Below are positions 1-10,453 of a stretch of DNA of 64,000 bases, piece by piece. The translations under genes and the position numbers were made by a program. The notes under the pieces were generated by a model. It made no database searches and had not been told where the DNA came from. It was given only the letters and a program-made list of their open reading frames with translations. This DNA comes from UBA695 sp042691655 (GTDB lineage: Bacteria; Verrucomicrobiota; Verrucomicrobiia; Chthoniobacterales; Chthoniobacteraceae), in contig CP170506.1 of assembly GCA_042691655.1 (NCBI GenBank), forward strand, positions 4,402,001 through 4,466,000, written 5' to 3'. How positions within the stretch are numbered: the stretch's first letter is position 1; each line of letters begins with the position of its first letter.

Positions 1-3000
1 AGATAGGCCTGGGTGATGAGCTGCGGACGCGCGCCCGAAACGTCGGCGGTGTCTGCCAGCGGCGCGTCGTCATAGGTGCGGAACGCATTGACCGCGATGG
101 TCTTGGCGCCCCGGATGACCGGGGTGCCGGTCACCTCGATCGCGACGTCGTCGGAACCGATCCGCGCCGCGTTGAGGTCGAGCGTGCCGCGTGCCACGCC
201 GTCATATTGCCCGTCTTCGGTACCCACGGCCACTTCCGTTCCAGTGCGCAGGTCGATGACCGCGCCAGCGCCCAGCGTCAGCGTGCCGTGGCTGCTGGTA
301 AGATCGACAATCGCACGGTTGGGGCTGTCGATGATCTCCCCATAGCTGTCCACGCGCAGGCCCGTGCCGTGGGCGTCGAGGATGCCGTTGATGGTGAGGT
401 CGCCCGAGGCCGCAAGGGTGATCGAGCCGACCTGAACGCCCGAGGCATCGATCGTGCCGTTGACGGTGAGATTGCCGCCGTCGAGGACGATCTGTACCTC
501 ACGCGCCTTCACCTCGTCGCCGATGGTCAGGTCGCCCTGCTTGATCTGGAAGCGCCTTGCGCCGAATACCCCGCCCTCGTTGAGCCGCGCATTCAGACCG
601 GCAAAGTCGGCCAGCGTCTGTGCCCGGACGGTCAACTCGGCCGCGTCATAGGGAACGGTGGAGCCGCCCGTCTCATAGTCGCCGGTGGCCGATCCCAGGA
701 TCGCGCCCGCCAGATCGACCTGACCGGCCGCCGCCCCCAGCGCCGTCACGGTCATCGTGCCACCGCTATTGTGCTTGGCTGACAGGTCGACGAGGGAATC
801 TTCCGCCGTGGTGATATTACCATTGGTACTGACCAGCACCAGATCGCCGCCCCAACTGTAATTGGTGACATCGATCAGCGCGACCGACCGTCCCGCAAGG
901 TCAATGTGGGCAGCTTCGCCAAGGGTCAGGTTTTGTTCAGCCGTGAGCGTCAGCACGCCCGACGGCAGCGCCACTGCCGTATTCAGCGTGACATTGCGGG
1001 CCGAGATCGCGAGTTGCGCACCCAGCTCAGCCACGTCGGCGGTGTCGGCCACGCTACCGGGCGCGCTAAGCACCACATCGCCCCCGGCGGTGACGGTGAA
1101 TTTTGATCCGGCTTCACCGGTGACGAGCGGCGTGGAAATGGAAAGATTGCCGCCCGTGTATTGCCAGCCTTCGCCGCTCACATAATCACCGCGCGACTGA
1201 TAGACCGACAGCGTGCTTTCGCCACTTGCGGAAATCCGCCCGCTGGCGTTGAGGCTCACATTGGCGAAGCCGAGCGCCAGGCGTTCATCCTTGGCTATGC
1301 TGGCGGGCTGGGTATTGGGACCATAGCCGAACAGGATGGAGGTGGCCTCAATCGCCAGCGTGCCATTGCCAAGCAGGCTGGCGACCGGTGCACCTGCTTC
1401 GCCTTCTGCGCCGGTCCAGATGAACTCGTCCGCGCGGATGGTCGCGACATCTCCCGCCGCGCCATAACCATAGATGGCAGGCGTGCCGAAGACGATGCGC
1501 TCTACCGAGGTGGCGTCCAACTCGACCGCGCCGTAAACATTCACCGCGTCTTTGGCATTAAGGACGAGCGTCTCCAGTGCGGGAGCATTGGTGGCCGTAT
1601 TACCCGCCAGGAGCGCCGCCAGCTTCGCCTGGTTGAGTACCAGCCCGTCGGGCAGTTGCCCGGCCGCACTGGCCGCAGCGATAGTCGAATCCTCGCCGAG
1701 ATTGACCGAGGAAACGCCGAGTACCAGGTTCTTGGTCCCGTAGCTGACATTGTCGGCGATGGTCAGCGCGCGGGAAGTGGCGATGGCGATCGTGCCGTCG
1801 GAAATGAGCGTCGTCGTCAGATCCCCGGCAGCGGTCACGCGGGCACCGATGTTGATATTGATGCCAGCGCCATTTTCCGAGTCCGTGTCCGTCAAGAGCA
1901 GGTTGACCCAGCCGCCCGAGAGGATCAGCGCGCCAGAGGTCTGGAACACATAGCCGTCGCTCGAATCGAAAGCGCGTGAATCGCTCGCCCGTGCGATCAG
2001 CGATGCACCTTGCTCAATGGTGATGGCACCGTCGATATAGCTACCGCTTTCACTGTCATAGTTGGTGCTACTTCCTATGATGATTTCTCCAGCCGTAATT
2101 TCGGCGCCGCTGCGAACGATCAGGTCGCCTGAGCCCGTGATGGTGGCATAGTATCCCGTTTGTCCATAGTTCACGCTGATGTCCGCGTTGAGCAGGAGAC
2201 GAGGCGCGTCGAAGGCCGAGAGCGCGTCGGCATGGACCGAAGCGCCGCTAAGCCCCGAGGTCGCCGATTGGCCGTCCGCCAGTACTTCGCTGATGCCGGT
2301 GACGGAGACGGTGCCGCCATAGCCGTCGCTGTCCGCTTCTCGGGTGAGCAGCACCGTGCCGTCGATCACAAGCGCCTCGCGTATGTCATCCGCCACGCTC
2401 GACTTGGAGAGGTTTATACTCAGATATCCGGCGTCCGCCGTGATCGTTGTCCGGGGCACCCCGATGCTTTCGGCATCGGCCACCACAAAGGCGTTGTAGT
2501 CTGTCTCATTGTAGGAGGAGTGCGTGCGCACCGTGTCGGCAGGCGTGATGATGACCAGATTCGGCAGCGCCTCGCTGATCCCGGTATTGGCGATGCTGAG
2601 CGTGCCTGCGGCGATGTAGGAACCATTGCCGACTGCGGAGACGCCCTTGAGCGCAGTCTGGTTGCCCGCGCCGATCTCAACCCGGTACGCGCCAGGCGCA
2701 AGCGCATAGGTGGACGGCATCAGGGTATAGGTTCCCGCGGGCAGGCCGGGCACGCCTTCGGGGATCGTGATCTGCTGGCCGATCAGCGGATCGCCATAAC
2801 CGGCTTCGCCTGCGACCGGCGCATAGCTGGCGCTGCTTGACGGGACAATCGCATAGACCGCATTGCCGCTGCTGCTGTAGGTGTAGCCTGGGTTGGAATT
2901 GGCGAAGGCTGTAGTCAGCACATCGACAGAGCCACCCCGGCCGCTCACAAAGCCTGCACCGGTCAATTCGCCGCCACCGGAAAGATCGAGGATCGAGCCA

Positions 3001-6000
3001 TTCTCCGAGGTGACGTGCGCGGCCTGGATGAGGATCGTGCCGCCGATCTCGCCCCAGCTCAGTGTATTGTCGGAAAGGGCGAGTTCCTGGCCATCATAGG
3101 TATAAGTGACGTCGTCCACCGTGCCGCCATAAGGCATGGTAAGGCCGGCGCCGCTGACGGACGTAATGCTGCCTGCCAGCAGGTTTACGCTGTCGGACTC
3201 CACAGAGGACGTCAGATTGCCCAGGTTAAGGATTCCGAAGGGCGCGCGCACGATGCCCCCTTGGTTGATGGTTTCGGCGGCCAGGGTCAGTTGTCCAAAT
3301 GCCGAATAGGGCATGGCAACCTCGCCGTCCCCATAGCGGTGAATGGTGAGCGAGGTGCCTGCGGCAAAGTCCTCATAGTCCCCCTGATAGCCCGCAACGA
3401 TCCGCGCTTTCGCTTGAGTCGTGGGATAGATTTGCGCGGCCGTCAGGATGATGTCCCCTGGGGTTTCCAACTTTGTCTGCCTGGAGGATGTCTCATTCGA
3501 ACGCCAGATGCCACTCAACAACCGCAGATCGCCGGTGCTGGTCAGGTCCACGGTCGCGAAGCCGCGCCGGTCAACTTTTAATCCCGTGGCGTTGTTCGTG
3601 CCACGTGCGCCGAAACCGACGGTATCGCGGATGTCGATCAGATCGGCATAGACCTTGAACAAGGCTTCGGTGAGTTGCTGCGAAATCCCGTCGGTCCAAT
3701 CCACCGAGGGCATCGTGTAATAGTCTCGTGCGTAGCGAGTCACGCCAGCAAGACGCACATAGGGGGCGCTCAGCGATACGGTCGAATCGGACGCCGCATT
3801 CTCTGAAAGCGCATAGCTCCCGGCATAAAGCTGCAAGCTCTGGCTCATATTGAGCGAGATATTCCCATCGAAGCTGAGAAGACCATTGACTAGCAGTGAG
3901 AGATTACCGAACCCGCCGGCCTGGATCTGCTCGACACTGTAGCGCGCCGTACCGCTGGCTAGCTCCGATTCAACCGTCTGCGCGGTGACGCCTTCGGACA
4001 GCAGGCTTTCGCCCTGCGTTTGCGTCAGGATGAACTCGCGCGGGTTCAATATCCCGCCGTTGGTGGTCGAGGTATAGTATAGGGGCGCTTCCAGCGCCAG
4101 GGCGAGCGTGCCGCCTGCCGCGCCCTTGCCGCCCGCTTCCGCGCGGAGCGTGCCTTCAAGATAGAGGCCGTTGTTCGACTTGATGATGATCGAGCCGCCG
4201 TCGCTGGCAACCTCCACAGGCGTCGATTTCTTGTTGAGACCGCTATCCGATGCCGTATACAGCGTGCCGCTCGCACCGGAAGCATCGAGCAGCGCGCCCG
4301 GCCGGATCACCACGAATGCATCGAGCGCATAGGCTTCACCGGTCTCCTCCCAGTCAAGATCGCCGCCGATGGCGATGGTGCCACCGTCCGAGATCCAGCC
4401 ATAGGAGCCATATTGATTCACGGCCAGCGCCGGACGCGCTGCGACGTCAAGGATAGCATGGTCGCCAATCCAGATCAGGCTCGGATCGGTGTTGCCGTAG
4501 AAATTCTGGTCAAAGCCCTCGGGGAGATTTAGCGTAATCGTCCCGCTCGGCGCAATGAGACTCCCTTCGATCGTCATGTCAAAGCCGAGCAGGCTGATGG
4601 ACTCGCCCGGATCGACGGTAATCGACGCGCCTTCGGCAACCACCAGTGGCCCCCCCGACGTCACGGCACTAGTGCTGCTGGCGCTGAAACGACTGGAGCG
4701 GAGCGTCAGGCTGGCACCTTCGCGCTGAGTCAGAACGCCGTTGACCGGGTCTTCCTGATAGAGTGGAGGAGTCCACAGTTCAAGCACCGAGGCAAGGTCC
4801 GCCCCGGTTGCCGTGGACGCCGAGGTGGTCGTGAGGCGATAGACCGGCACTTCTACCTCGAGCTTGGCTCCCTCTACAACGACCACGCCGTTGCGCGCGG
4901 TGATGTCATAATTCGAAAAGCCGGTCTGGAAGAGGTCGGTGCTGAGTTCGAGGTTCGACTGGACCAAAACTGCGCTGTCGTTCGTGAAACCCGCCGGAAT
5001 GTGGGTGCCTGCAGGAACGGTCATGTCCACCGGCGAGGGGTTGCCCGCGGCCAGCGTCCGTGTCTGATCGTAGGTCGGCAAGCCATTGGGGAACACGTCG
5101 GCCGGGACCACATAGTTGGCATAATATGCAGAAGCTGAGTCAGTTCCGCTCGATGTCTTCAGATTTAGTGTTACTCCGGCGGGGATATAGTTAATAAATT
5201 CATAAGCGCCAGTCGCCGCATTTTGGACGCGTATCAATCCGCCACTGCTACCCATTACAGATGCATAATATTCGCTATAGATATAGATATATCCGCCTTT
5301 ATATGTTTTGCCTTCATAGGTAAAGTTGCCGCTTTCTACATATAGGCGATAACTTTCCCAGGCCGTTGGTTCTGGTGTGACCGGTGTCCAGTTAGCTGCA
5401 GTCGTAAATTTAGTATTGGTTTTCAACCCGGTCGGCGGCATTGCCTCGCCCGGCATCGAAATATTGACGGTATAGTTATAGTCGAGCAGCAGTGTTTCTC
5501 CGACCTTGATCTCATAATCCTCAAGCAAGACCAGTTCTGCGAGCGAGGTTTCGCCGGCTGGGAGCACCCCATCGGTTTCGAGGAGTTTTCCGCCGATGGA
5601 AATGGCCGTGCCGGATTCGATCTTGAGCGTGCCGCCGCCATCGACCCCGAACCCGGCGATCTTGCCGTCGAGGGTGAGCAAGCCGTCGGCCTTGACATCC
5701 GTCACCTCCAGATCGGCGATGAGCGTGACATTGCCGCCTGTGCCGCCACTGGTCTTGCCGTCCGGAAGGGATGCCGCACCCGAAGAGACGTCAATCAGGC
5801 TGCCTTCCTTTAGGGTCAGGTCATGAGTGGTCGCCAGATAGACTTCGCCGCCGTTGATCAGGCCGAGCTGGCTGGCGTCGTCGGCATTGAGCGCGGTGTT
5901 AACCCACAAGCCACGCAGGTCGAGCGTCACGTCCTCGCGCAGAGTGATGAGTGATCCGCCATCTGCATCGAGCAGCGCAGCGGTGACGTCCGTCGTATGA

Positions 6001-8591
6001 CTCTCGAACCAGTTGGTCGCGCTGATTGAACCGCTGCGCGCGGTGATGTTGGCAGCAATGTCGATGGTGGGGGCGATCATCACGAGTGCGCCGCCGGGGC
6101 TGAGCGTCAGGTCGCTTTCGATCGTTATCGAGCCTGTGGTTTCCAGTGTCAGGCCGCCGAGACCGGCCTCGTTGAGACGCGTGGCGTTGAACCAGGCCGT
6201 CCCGGTGCGATCCTCGGGAAGCGCATCGCCAGTGCCCAGATTGCCGGTGATGTCCGCGACGTCGCCGATCTTCACGTCCACCGCATAAGGGGCGTTGTTG
6301 CCCACCTTGAAATCATAGCGTCCCAGCACCAGCGAACCGGCCTGCGCACGGGTGTTCGAAGGCACCTTGTAGCCGTCGGTGATGTCGGACGAACGAGCGT
6401 TGGTTTGAGTCGCTCCGTTAACGACATCGGCTTTGATGGTTCCTTCAAAGATAGCGGTGGGGGTGCTCAGAATCAGTGAACCGGCGTCCTTGCCTATGGT
6501 GTATCCATCCACCTTGGTATAAATGGTGCTTCGGTCGGAAAGCGGGCTGCTGTAACTTTCTTGAATACCCCACTTTTCGTGGTCCACAATAAAGGCGTTG
6601 TTGGCAATGGTGAAGGTGAGGGTCGAAGGCGCATCCTCGATGCTGTAATAGTTCCCGTCGCTGCCAAGCAAGCGGGTGGACTTAAGGGTGCCTGAGTCGT
6701 AATGGACCGAACCGCCGGAGATGTCGAAGGTGGAACCGGCCTGGGCGACGACTTCGTTTGCGGAAAGCGTGATGGAGCCGCCAACGGAAGCCCATTCACC
6801 GATGGTGTGGCCGATGTTGGAGAGGTAGCCGCTTACTTCAAGAAGACCGCCTGCAGTATAATAGCGGTCCGAAGTGTAGTCGCCGGTTCCGGCAGGGACG
6901 TAGGTCAAATCACTGATGTTGATCCAGACGTCGGTGTTTTTGAGAACGTCGGAGTCGCGATTGAGGGGCGAGTCGCGCAGTTCGTTGCCTTGGACGTTCA
7001 CCATGATGTTGTTGGCAGACATGGCCAGCGTGACGTTGCTCACGCCGGAGACATCGAGCGTGGCCCCGCTTTCGGCGGTGATTCGGCCCGCGGCGGAAGT
7101 GGCGATCTGGCCGCCCTGGGCGAGCGCGGTCGAGCTGTCTTGGAATACAACGTCACCGCCCGTCACGATTTCGATGCGGGATTGGTCTTTACGGTCGGAG
7201 AGTACGGAAAGATTATCAAACTGACCCGTCGCAGCCGAATTGGCACCGGATGCAGCGACTAGCGTGTCGCGCTGGGAATCGAGCGCGGTTTCGGTGCTGT
7301 CAAGCTCTGGCAGGATGGCGGTGACACTGTCGGCGCTGAACGTAATGGACCCGGAAGTGTCGGAGGCGGAGTTAAGCAAATGAATGGTGCCACGCTGGCT
7401 GACCGAGGTGCTGGCAATGAGGACGCCGTCTTGCAGGATGGTGCGTCCGGCAAGCGTAATATCGCCCTCCGAGGCGGTGATCAATCCGGTGTTGGTGACG
7501 CTGCCTGCGATGGAGTTAGCGTCGAAGAGCGGCGCGATCTCGTTGCCGCACGTGGTGGAATAGCTGTTGGAGGAAGTGCTGTAACCGTACCGCAGGACGA
7601 AGTCATCCCCGGCGGCGAGTTGTGTCTGGCCGTTCGGAGTGGTGATCGTGCCATAGTTGTCAACTTCGCTGCCGAGCAAAAGGACAAATCCGCCGCCGCT
7701 GGTAACGCTGGATGGGGCGGGCGTGGTGATTTGCGCTCCGGCCTCGACAATAACTTTGCCCGCGGCATCGGTAAAGACCGGCGTGTAGGTGCTGCTGGAA
7801 AGCGTGGAGTAGATGCCGTTATTAAGAAACTGGTCGTTGGTAATATTCGCCGCAGCAGCGATGAAGGAGTGGACGTTGACCTGGCTGGCGCCGCCGAAGA
7901 TGATGCCATTGCGGTTGATGATGTAAACAGATCCGTCGGCCTTGATGCTGCCTAAAATTTGCGAGGGCGAAGCGCTGGCGTCGGAGAGCCTATTGAGGGC
8001 GACCCACGATGAGTTGCCTTGCTGGTCAAAGTCGAGCGTGGTTTCTTTGCCGACGTTGAAGGAGTCCCAGGTGAGAATGGCTTTGGAGCTGGTTTGTTTG
8101 ACGGTGACGGTAGTTTCACCGTTGGCGACGGTTTGCGTGGGGAGGTTGGCGTTTTGCCACAAAGAGGAGTTGCTGGAAACCCCGGAGGCGACCACCAGGC
8201 CGCCGGAAGTCAAGCCATTGGGGACGCTGCTGGCGCTGGCATTGGCCGCGGCGCGGGCGGCAGCCTGGGCGGCCCGGACGGCGGCGATGGTCTGTGTGGT
8301 GCGGGTGAGGGATTGGCGTTCGGCGGTGGCCGATGCGGTGCTGTCGGTGCTGCTGCCGCCGGAGATGCTCGTGGAGGTGGCGCTGTTGCCCGTGGTGCTG
8401 CTGGAGCTTTTTGCGCGCATGGTGCCCACCAGGCTGGCCATACTCATTGGCGCGGGAACCAAGAGGACGAGCAGGATGCAAAAGGCCGCTTTGATCGAGC
8501 ACGCGATAAAGTCGACGGTCCAGAACAATGCTGCGGGAAGGGCGGCAAGGACCGTGAGCGAGTACCTTTTTATGCGAACGAAGCGGTTCAT
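1..8591 (-). CDS. Giant filamentous-haemagglutinin-like exoprotein (TpsA), 3' end beyond window
   Basis: One uninterrupted minus-strand frame starts with ATG at 8591 and is still open at base 1, giving at least 2,863 residues. The N-terminus is basic with two hydrophobic stretches (about residues 10-25 and 32-48), an extended signal peptide as in large TpsA proteins. An Ala/Ser/Thr-rich segment follows, then a TPS secretion domain at about residues 140-260, with the signature INRNGIIFGG (family form NPNGI) and a preceding ALNRL/PSQILG block. The rest is repetitive, rich in Gly, Ser, Thr and Asn, with many 'G-x-I-T/L-x-A' strands expected of a right-handed beta-helix. By family knowledge it is exported to the cell surface by a TpsB pore; the matching transporter lies at 15405-16997 on the same strand. 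Adhesin or surface fibre is the likely role. Substrate specificity is unknown. Confidence 0.9.
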   Translation of the reverse strand, partial: MNRFVRIKRYSLTVLAALPAALFWTVDFIACSIKAAFCILLVLLVPAPMSMASLVGTMRAKSSSSTTGNSATSTSISGGSSTDSTASATAERQSLTRTTQTIAAVRAAQAAARAAANASASSVPNGLTSGGLVVASGVSSNSSLWQNANLPTQTVANGETTVTVKQTSSKAILTWDSFNVGKETTLDFDQQGNSSWVALNRLSDASASPSQILGSIKADGSVYIINRNGIIFGGASQVNVHSFIAAAANITNDQFLNNGIYSTLSSSTYTPVFTDAAGKVIVEAGAQITTPAPSSVTSGGGFVLLLGSEVDNYGTITTPNGQTQLAAGDDFVLRYGYSTSSNSYSTTCGNEIAPLFDANSIAGSVTNTGLITASEGDITLAGRTILQDGVLIASTSVSQRGTIHLLNSASDTSGSITFSADSVTAILPELDSTETALDSQRDTLVAASGANSAATGQFDNLSVLSDRKDQSRIEIVTGGDVVFQDSSTALAQGGQIATSAAGRITAESGATLDVSGVSNVTLAMSANNIMVNVQGNELRDSPLNRDSDVLKNTDVWINISDLTYVPAGTGDYTSDRYYTAGGLLEVSGYLSNIGHTIGEWASVGGSITLSANEVVAQAGSTFDISGGSVHYDSGTLKSTRLLGSDGNYYSIEDAPSTLTFTIANNAFIVDHEKWGIQESYSSPLSDRSTIYTKVDGYTIGKDAGSLILSTPTAIFEGTIKADVVNGATQTNARSSDITDGYKVPSNTRAQAGSLVLGRYDFKVGNNAPYAVDVKIGDVADITGNLGTGDALPEDRTGTAWFNATRLNEAGLGGLTLETTGSITIESDLTLSPGGALVMIAPTIDIAANITARSGSISATNWFESHTTDVTAALLDADGGSLITLREDVTLDLRGLWVNTALNADDASQLGLINGGEVYLATTHDLTLKEGSLIDVSSGAASLPDGKTSGGTGGNVTLIADLEVTDVKADGLLTLDGKIAGFGVDGGGTLKIESGTAISIGGKLLETDGVLPAGETSLAELVLLEDYEIKVGETLLLDYNYTVNISMPGEAMPPTGLKTNTKFTTAANWTPVTPEPTAWESYRLYVESGNFTYEGKTYKGGYIYIYSEYYASVMGSSGGLIRVQNAATGAYEFINYIPAGVTLNLKTSSGTDSASAYYANYVVPADVFPNGLPTYDQTRTLAAGNPSPVDMTVPAGTHIPAGFTNDSAVLVQSNLELSTDLFQTGFSNYDITARNGVVVVEGAKLEVEVPVYRLTTTSASTATGADLASVLELWTPPLYQEDPVNGVLTQREGASLTLRSSRFSASSTSAVTSGGPLVVAEGASITVDPGESISLLGFDMTIEGSLIAPSGTITLNLPEGFDQNFYGNTDPSLIWIGDHAILDVAARPALAVNQYGSYGWISDGGTIAIGGDLDWEETGEAYALDAFVVIRPGALLDASGASGTLYTASDSGLNKKSTPVEVASDGGSIIIKSNNGLYLEGTLRAEAGGKGAAGGTLALALEAPLYYTSTTNGGILNPREFILTQTQGESLLSEGVTAQTVESELASGTARYSVEQIQAGGFGNLSLLVNGLLSFDGNISLNMSQSLQLYAGSYALSENAASDSTVSLSAPYVRLAGVTRYARDYYTMPSVDWTDGISQQLTEALFKVYADLIDIRDTVGFGARGTNNATGLKVDRRGFATVDLTSTGDLRLLSGIWRSNETSSRQTKLETPGDIILTAAQIYPTTQAKARIVAGYQGDYEDFAAGTSLTIHRYGDGEVAMPYSAFGQLTLAAETINQGGIVRAPFGILNLGNLTSSVESDSVNLLAGSITSVSGAGLTMPYGGTVDDVTYTYDGQELALSDNTLSWGEIGGTILIQAAHVTSENGSILDLSGGGELTGAGFVSGRGGSVDVLTTAFANSNPGYTYSSSGNAVYAIVPSSSASYAPVAGEAGYGDPLIGQQITIPEGVPGLPAGTYTLMPSTYALAPGAYRVEIGAGNQTALKGVSAVGNGSYIAAGTLSIANTGISEALPNLVIITPADTVRTHSSYNETDYNAFVVADAESIGVPRTTITADAGYLSINLSKSSVADDIREALVIDGTVLLTREADSDGYGGTVSVTGISEVLADGQSATSGLSGASVHADALSAFDAPRLLLNADISVNYGQTGYYATITGSGDLIVRSGAEITAGEIIIGSSTNYDSESGSYIDGAITIEQGASLIARASDSRAFDSSDGYVFQTSGALILSGGWVNLLLTDTDSENGAGININIGARVTAAGDLTTTLISDGTIAIATSRALTIADNVSYGTKNLVLGVSSVNLGEDSTIAAASAAGQLPDGLVLNQAKLAALLAGNTATNAPALETLVLNAKDAVNVYGAVELDATSVERIVFGTPAIYGYGAAGDVATIRADEFIWTGAEGEAGAPVASLLGNGTLAIEATSILFGYGPNTQPASIAKDERLALGFANVSLNASGRISASGESTLSVYQSRGDYVSGEGWQYTGGNLSISTPLVTGEAGSKFTVTAGGDVVLSAPGSVADTADVAELGAQLAISARNVTLNTAVALPSGVLTLTAEQNLTLGEAAHIDLAGRSVALIDVTNYSWGGDLVLVSTNGNITTAEDSLVDLSAKHNSGGTMTVTALGAAAGQVDLAGAILGSATGDYETGGSTVPYDAAELTVRAQTLADFAGLNARLNEGGVFGARRFQIKQGDLTIGDEVKAREVQIVLDGGNLTVNGTIDASGVQVGSITLAASGDLTINGILDAHGTGLRVDSYGEIIDSPNRAIVDLTSSHGTLTLGAGAVIDLRTGTEVAVGTEDGQYDGVARGTLDLNAARIGSDDVAIEVTGTPVIRGAKTIAVNAFRTYDDAPLADTADVSGARPQLITQAY

Positions 8592-8763
8592 AGGGAAATA
8601 GGAAAAACAGGGTTGAGGAGAGAGAGAGGAAGACCTGCAAATGTGCGGGAAGTGACCGGACTCAGGTGCACTCACTCGAGCGCACCCGAATCCGGCGACC
8701 CAAAAAATCGATGCCGTTCATGGCGCGGGAATCCTTTTCCCTCCGCCATGAACGCTCCGAATA

Positions 8764-9696
8764 TTACTTGCTTGGACTGGAAGGGCTGAGCATCTGCGCC
8801 ACTGCGAGTTCGTTGACCGTGATGGGATTTTTTTCGCGCAGCTTGGCGAGGTACGCCTGCCGGTTGGTTTGCGATTGCTTGGCGCGGAGGCGTTTAACGA
8901 GTTCGCTTTTGACTTCGTCGAAGGTGAGCTGGCGGCTTTCGCGGACATCGAGGAGTTTGAGGATGTGCCAGCCGTCGGCGAGTTGGACGGGCTTGCTTGA
9001 CGCCCCTTTGGAAAGACTAGTCACGCTATCGCGGATCTCGGGACGCACTTGCGCTTCGGCGAGCCAGCCGAGTTCGCCGCCCTTGGTCGCGGCGTCCTTC
9101 TCATCGCTTTCCGTGCGTGCAATCGCGGCAAAGTCGGCGTTGGATTTGGCGAGTTGCTTGGTGATGCCGTCGAGCTTGGCTTGCGCCTTCTTGAGCGTGT
9201 CGGTGTCGGCTCCCTTCGGAGCGGCGACGAAGATTTGGGCGAGCCGGTACTGGCGCGGGGCTTGCAGCACAGCTTTGTTGGCCTCGTAGGCGGTTTTCAA
9301 ATCGGCGGCGGAAGGGAAGTCGGCTGGCGGTTCGGTTTGGGATTGAAGGTAACTTTCGACCAGCGCGGTTTCGCGCAGTTTGTCTAATTGACTAGTGAAC
9401 GCCGGGGTTTGATCCCACTTTTGTGCCTGGGCTTCCGAGAGGACGACACGGCGCACGAGCAGCATGCGGATGGCTTGGTTCAATTCCGCCGGTTTGGCGG
9501 CCAGTTCGGCCTGGGCCTGCGGGTTTAGGCTTTCCAATAGCGGGCGGATTTCGTCGGCCTTGACGTCGGTGCCGTTGACACGCGCCAGGATACTGTCGGC
9601 CGCAACCGCGTTGGAAATGAGGCTCACCGCAACCGCAAGGGTAATCGCATTGCGGTACATGGCGGTCGTGAATTTGGAGGAATGGAGTGTAGTCAT
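8764..9696 (-). CDS. Periplasmic parvulin-type peptidyl-prolyl isomerase (SurA/PrsA-like)
   Basis: The protein has 310 residues. A signal peptide ends near VAA at about residue 33. An N-terminal SurA-like helical region ('ILARVNGTDVKADEIRPLL') follows, then a rotamase domain at about residues 145-255 with the parvulin marks 'YRLAQIF', 'GGELGWL' and 'GWHILKL'. Such proteins assist folding of outer-membrane or exported proteins in the periplasm. It lies between the porin/coiled-coil genes and the giant TpsA gene, so it is a plausible dedicated chaperone for TpsA or the porin. That client assignment is inference. The start at 9696 was chosen because it gives a complete signal peptide; an alternative in-frame ATG, 12 codons on (near 9660), would also leave a hydrophobic leader. 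Confidence 0.85.
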   Translation of the reverse strand: MTTLHSSKFTTAMYRNAITLAVAVSLISNAVAADSILARVNGTDVKADEIRPLLESLNPQAQAELAAKPAELNQAIRMLLVRRVVLSEAQAQKWDQTPAFTSQLDKLRETALVESYLQSQTEPPADFPSAADLKTAYEANKAVLQAPRQYRLAQIFVAAPKGADTDTLKKAQAKLDGITKQLAKSNADFAAIARTESDEKDAATKGGELGWLAEAQVRPEIRDSVTSLSKGASSKPVQLADGWHILKLLDVRESRQLTFDEVKSELVKRLRAKQSQTNRQAYLAKLREKNPITVNELAVAQMLSPSSPSK

Positions 9697-9714
9697 TATT
9701 TGGGTCGGTTAAAG

Positions 9715-10434
9715 CTAGTGAGTGGATGGAGTCGGCGAGGACTGCGCCTTGGCCGCTTGCGTCTTGGGCTCGGGCTTTGGCGTTGCCGACGCGGCGGGGG
9801 CGGCGGCCGGGGTTCCGGGCTGGTATTTTTGGTCGAGTATTTTGTCGTTGTAATCCTGCACGAGCGCCTGGATTTGCACGCGCTTGGCTCCGATGAAGGG
9901 CTCCTTGGCTTTGATGGCGTCGCCCAAGCCAAAGCGCTCCAGACGGTTCAATATTTCCTGGCCAACCTTGACCAGGGCCACGTTTTTGCGTTCGCGGTCG
10001 GCCACGATCCGCTCCAGTTCAGCCACGCGGATTTCGAGGTTGGACCTCGCGAGTTCCTTGGTTTTGGCCACATCCGCAGCTTGCTGGAAGGCCTCGCGGG
10101 TCTTGGATAATTCCGCGATGAGTTTTGCGTTGTTGGCTTCGAGCGCGGTCGTTTTCGCGCTCAAATCCCCGAGTTCCTTTTCGGCTTTGGCGCGATCTTT
10201 GTCGCTTTGCTTCGTGAGGGCGTCGAGTTGTTTTTTAAGCGTGTCGCGTTCGTTCTCGGCCTCGGCCTGGGTGACTTGAAGGGCTGCGGTATCGCTCTGG
10301 GCCTTGCGCAGCTGAAGCGTTGAGTTGCGCAGCGCGTCACGCAGTTTGGTTTCCGGGGTGTCCTGTTGCTGGGCGGACACGCCGAGCGGCAGCAGGCAGA
10401 GCGCAAACACGGCGAGAAATCGTAATGTTTTCAT
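9715..10434 (-). CDS. Secreted coiled-coil protein of unknown function
   Basis: The protein has 239 residues when started at the ATG at 10434, where a typical signal peptide begins (MKTLRFLAVFALCLLPLGVSA). A longer frame reading back to 10524 would overlap the porin gene and place residues before the signal, so it was rejected. Residues 25-150 are dense in Lys, Glu, Ala and Leu with heptad spacing and should form a long coiled coil. The tail is Pro/Ala-rich and has no recognisable domain. It lies 19 bases after the porin stop and 18 bases before the parvulin start, in the same operon. A periplasmic spacer or scaffold for the secretion complex is possible. The function is not known. Confidence 0.75.
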   Translation of the reverse strand: MKTLRFLAVFALCLLPLGVSAQQQDTPETKLRDALRNSTLQLRKAQSDTAALQVTQAEAENERDTLKKQLDALTKQSDKDRAKAEKELGDLSAKTTALEANNAKLIAELSKTREAFQQAADVAKTKELARSNLEIRVAELERIVADRERKNVALVKVGQEILNRLERFGLGDAIKAKEPFIGAKRVQIQALVQDYNDKILDQKYQPGTPAAAPAASATPKPEPKTQAAKAQSSPTPSTH

Positions 10435-10453
10435 AAGATAGTATTCCGTATAT

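Noticed and set aside
207..8789. Many plus-strand open frames across 0-8.8 kb
   Set aside because: They are antisense shadows of the continuous minus-strand TpsA frame, which shows signal peptide, TPS domain and beta-helix repeats; the plus frames show no known domain and low-complexity composition.
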